From the NCBI GenBank assembly GCA_023411615.1, contig JAEYOR010000003.1, forward strand, positions 1 to 12,687: a DNA stretch of 12,687 bases, in the 5' to 3' direction. The position numbers and the translations under genes are program-made. Of the stretch, positions 12,555 to 12,687 are shown piece after piece (position 1 is the first letter of the stretch; each line of letters begins with the position of its first letter). The notes below the pieces were generated by a model. That model did no database searches and had not been told where the DNA came from. It saw nothing but the letters and a program-made list of their open reading frames with translations. Origin of the DNA: Actinomycetes bacterium (lineage in GTDB: Bacteria > Actinomycetota > Actinomycetes > Actinomycetales > Demequinaceae).

Positions 12555-12687
12555 ATGAGCACTGACGTCACTCTTCCCGCACTGGGCGAGTCGGTCACTG
12601 AGGGCACGGTCACCCGTTGGCTGAAGTCCGTGGGCGACACGGTTGCTGCCGACGAGCCGTTGCTTGAGGTCTCGACCGACAAGGTTG
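12555..12687 (+). CDS. sucB: Dihydrolipoamide acyltransferase (E2), 5' part with lipoyl domain
   Basis: The first 44 codons of an E2 component, continuing beyond the right edge. The visible part is most of one lipoyl domain: TLPALGESVTEGTVTRWLK, then VGDTVAADEPLLEVSTDKV, in which Lys43 of the STDKV turn is the expected lipoylation site. E2 carries acyl groups on lipoyl arms between E1 and E3. The lpdA-E2 pairing is common in actinobacteria, where this E2 (called SucB or DlaT) can serve pyruvate or 2-oxoglutarate dehydrogenase; the fragment cannot tell which, nor how many lipoyl domains there are. Confidence 0.92.
   Translation, partial: MSTDVTLPALGESVTEGTVTRWLKSVGDTVAADEPLLEVSTDKV

Noticed and set aside
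1..12687. tRNA, rRNA, CRISPR, insertion sequences, phage or defence genes
   Set aside because: No clover-leaf, repeat array, transposase, integrase or defence-family motif was found on either strand.

Overview
The window is high-GC DNA with short intergenic gaps. Its gene set is typical of Actinomycetota: a CuA-lipoprotein cytochrome oxidase subunit II, a DUF3043 membrane protein, an ErpA/HesB protein, and an lpdA-E2 pair near pepA. I infer a Micrococcales-like actinobacterium, but nothing here fixes the genus. From memory, ctaC, HesB, glycerate-kinase-like, DUF3043, pepA and E2 also lie close together in Mycobacterium tuberculosis and Streptomyces, so much of the layout is ancestral. There are no RNA genes, insertion sequences, CRISPR arrays or phage genes.

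Left part (1-3530): ctaD (subunit I, cut by the left edge) and ctaC (subunit II) run on the minus strand. ctaD carries an in-frame TAG at codon 43, in the first membrane helix. Divergent from ctaC is a cysteine-desulfurase-like gene whose only lysine is near its C-terminus, so it lacks the PLP Schiff-base lysine. It overlaps a TusA-like sulfur-carrier gene by ATGA.

Middle (3537-7976): erpA and a degenerate glycerate-kinase-like gene lie on the minus strand. On the plus strand are nadA ([4Fe-4S] quinolinate synthase), a DUF3043 membrane protein, and an aldo/keto reductase behind a palindromic LacI-type operator. A very strong terminator follows the reductase.

Right part (8128-12687): pyrD (minus) and pepA (plus) diverge from a tiny shared promoter region. 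A strong terminator separates pepA from a convergent unknown gene, which in turn diverges from lpdA. lpdA is followed by a lipoyl-domain E2 gene that runs off the right edge.

Two themes stand out. First, two enzyme-family proteins (desulfurase-like and glycerate-kinase-like) have lost catalytic residues but sit intact in conserved positions beside iron-sulfur genes. Second, many genes appear leaderless (TANNNT, 6-7 nt, then the start codon). Two divergent pairs, ctaC/desulfurase-like and pyrD/pepA, share a mirror geometry in which each start codon falls in the other gene's -35 region.
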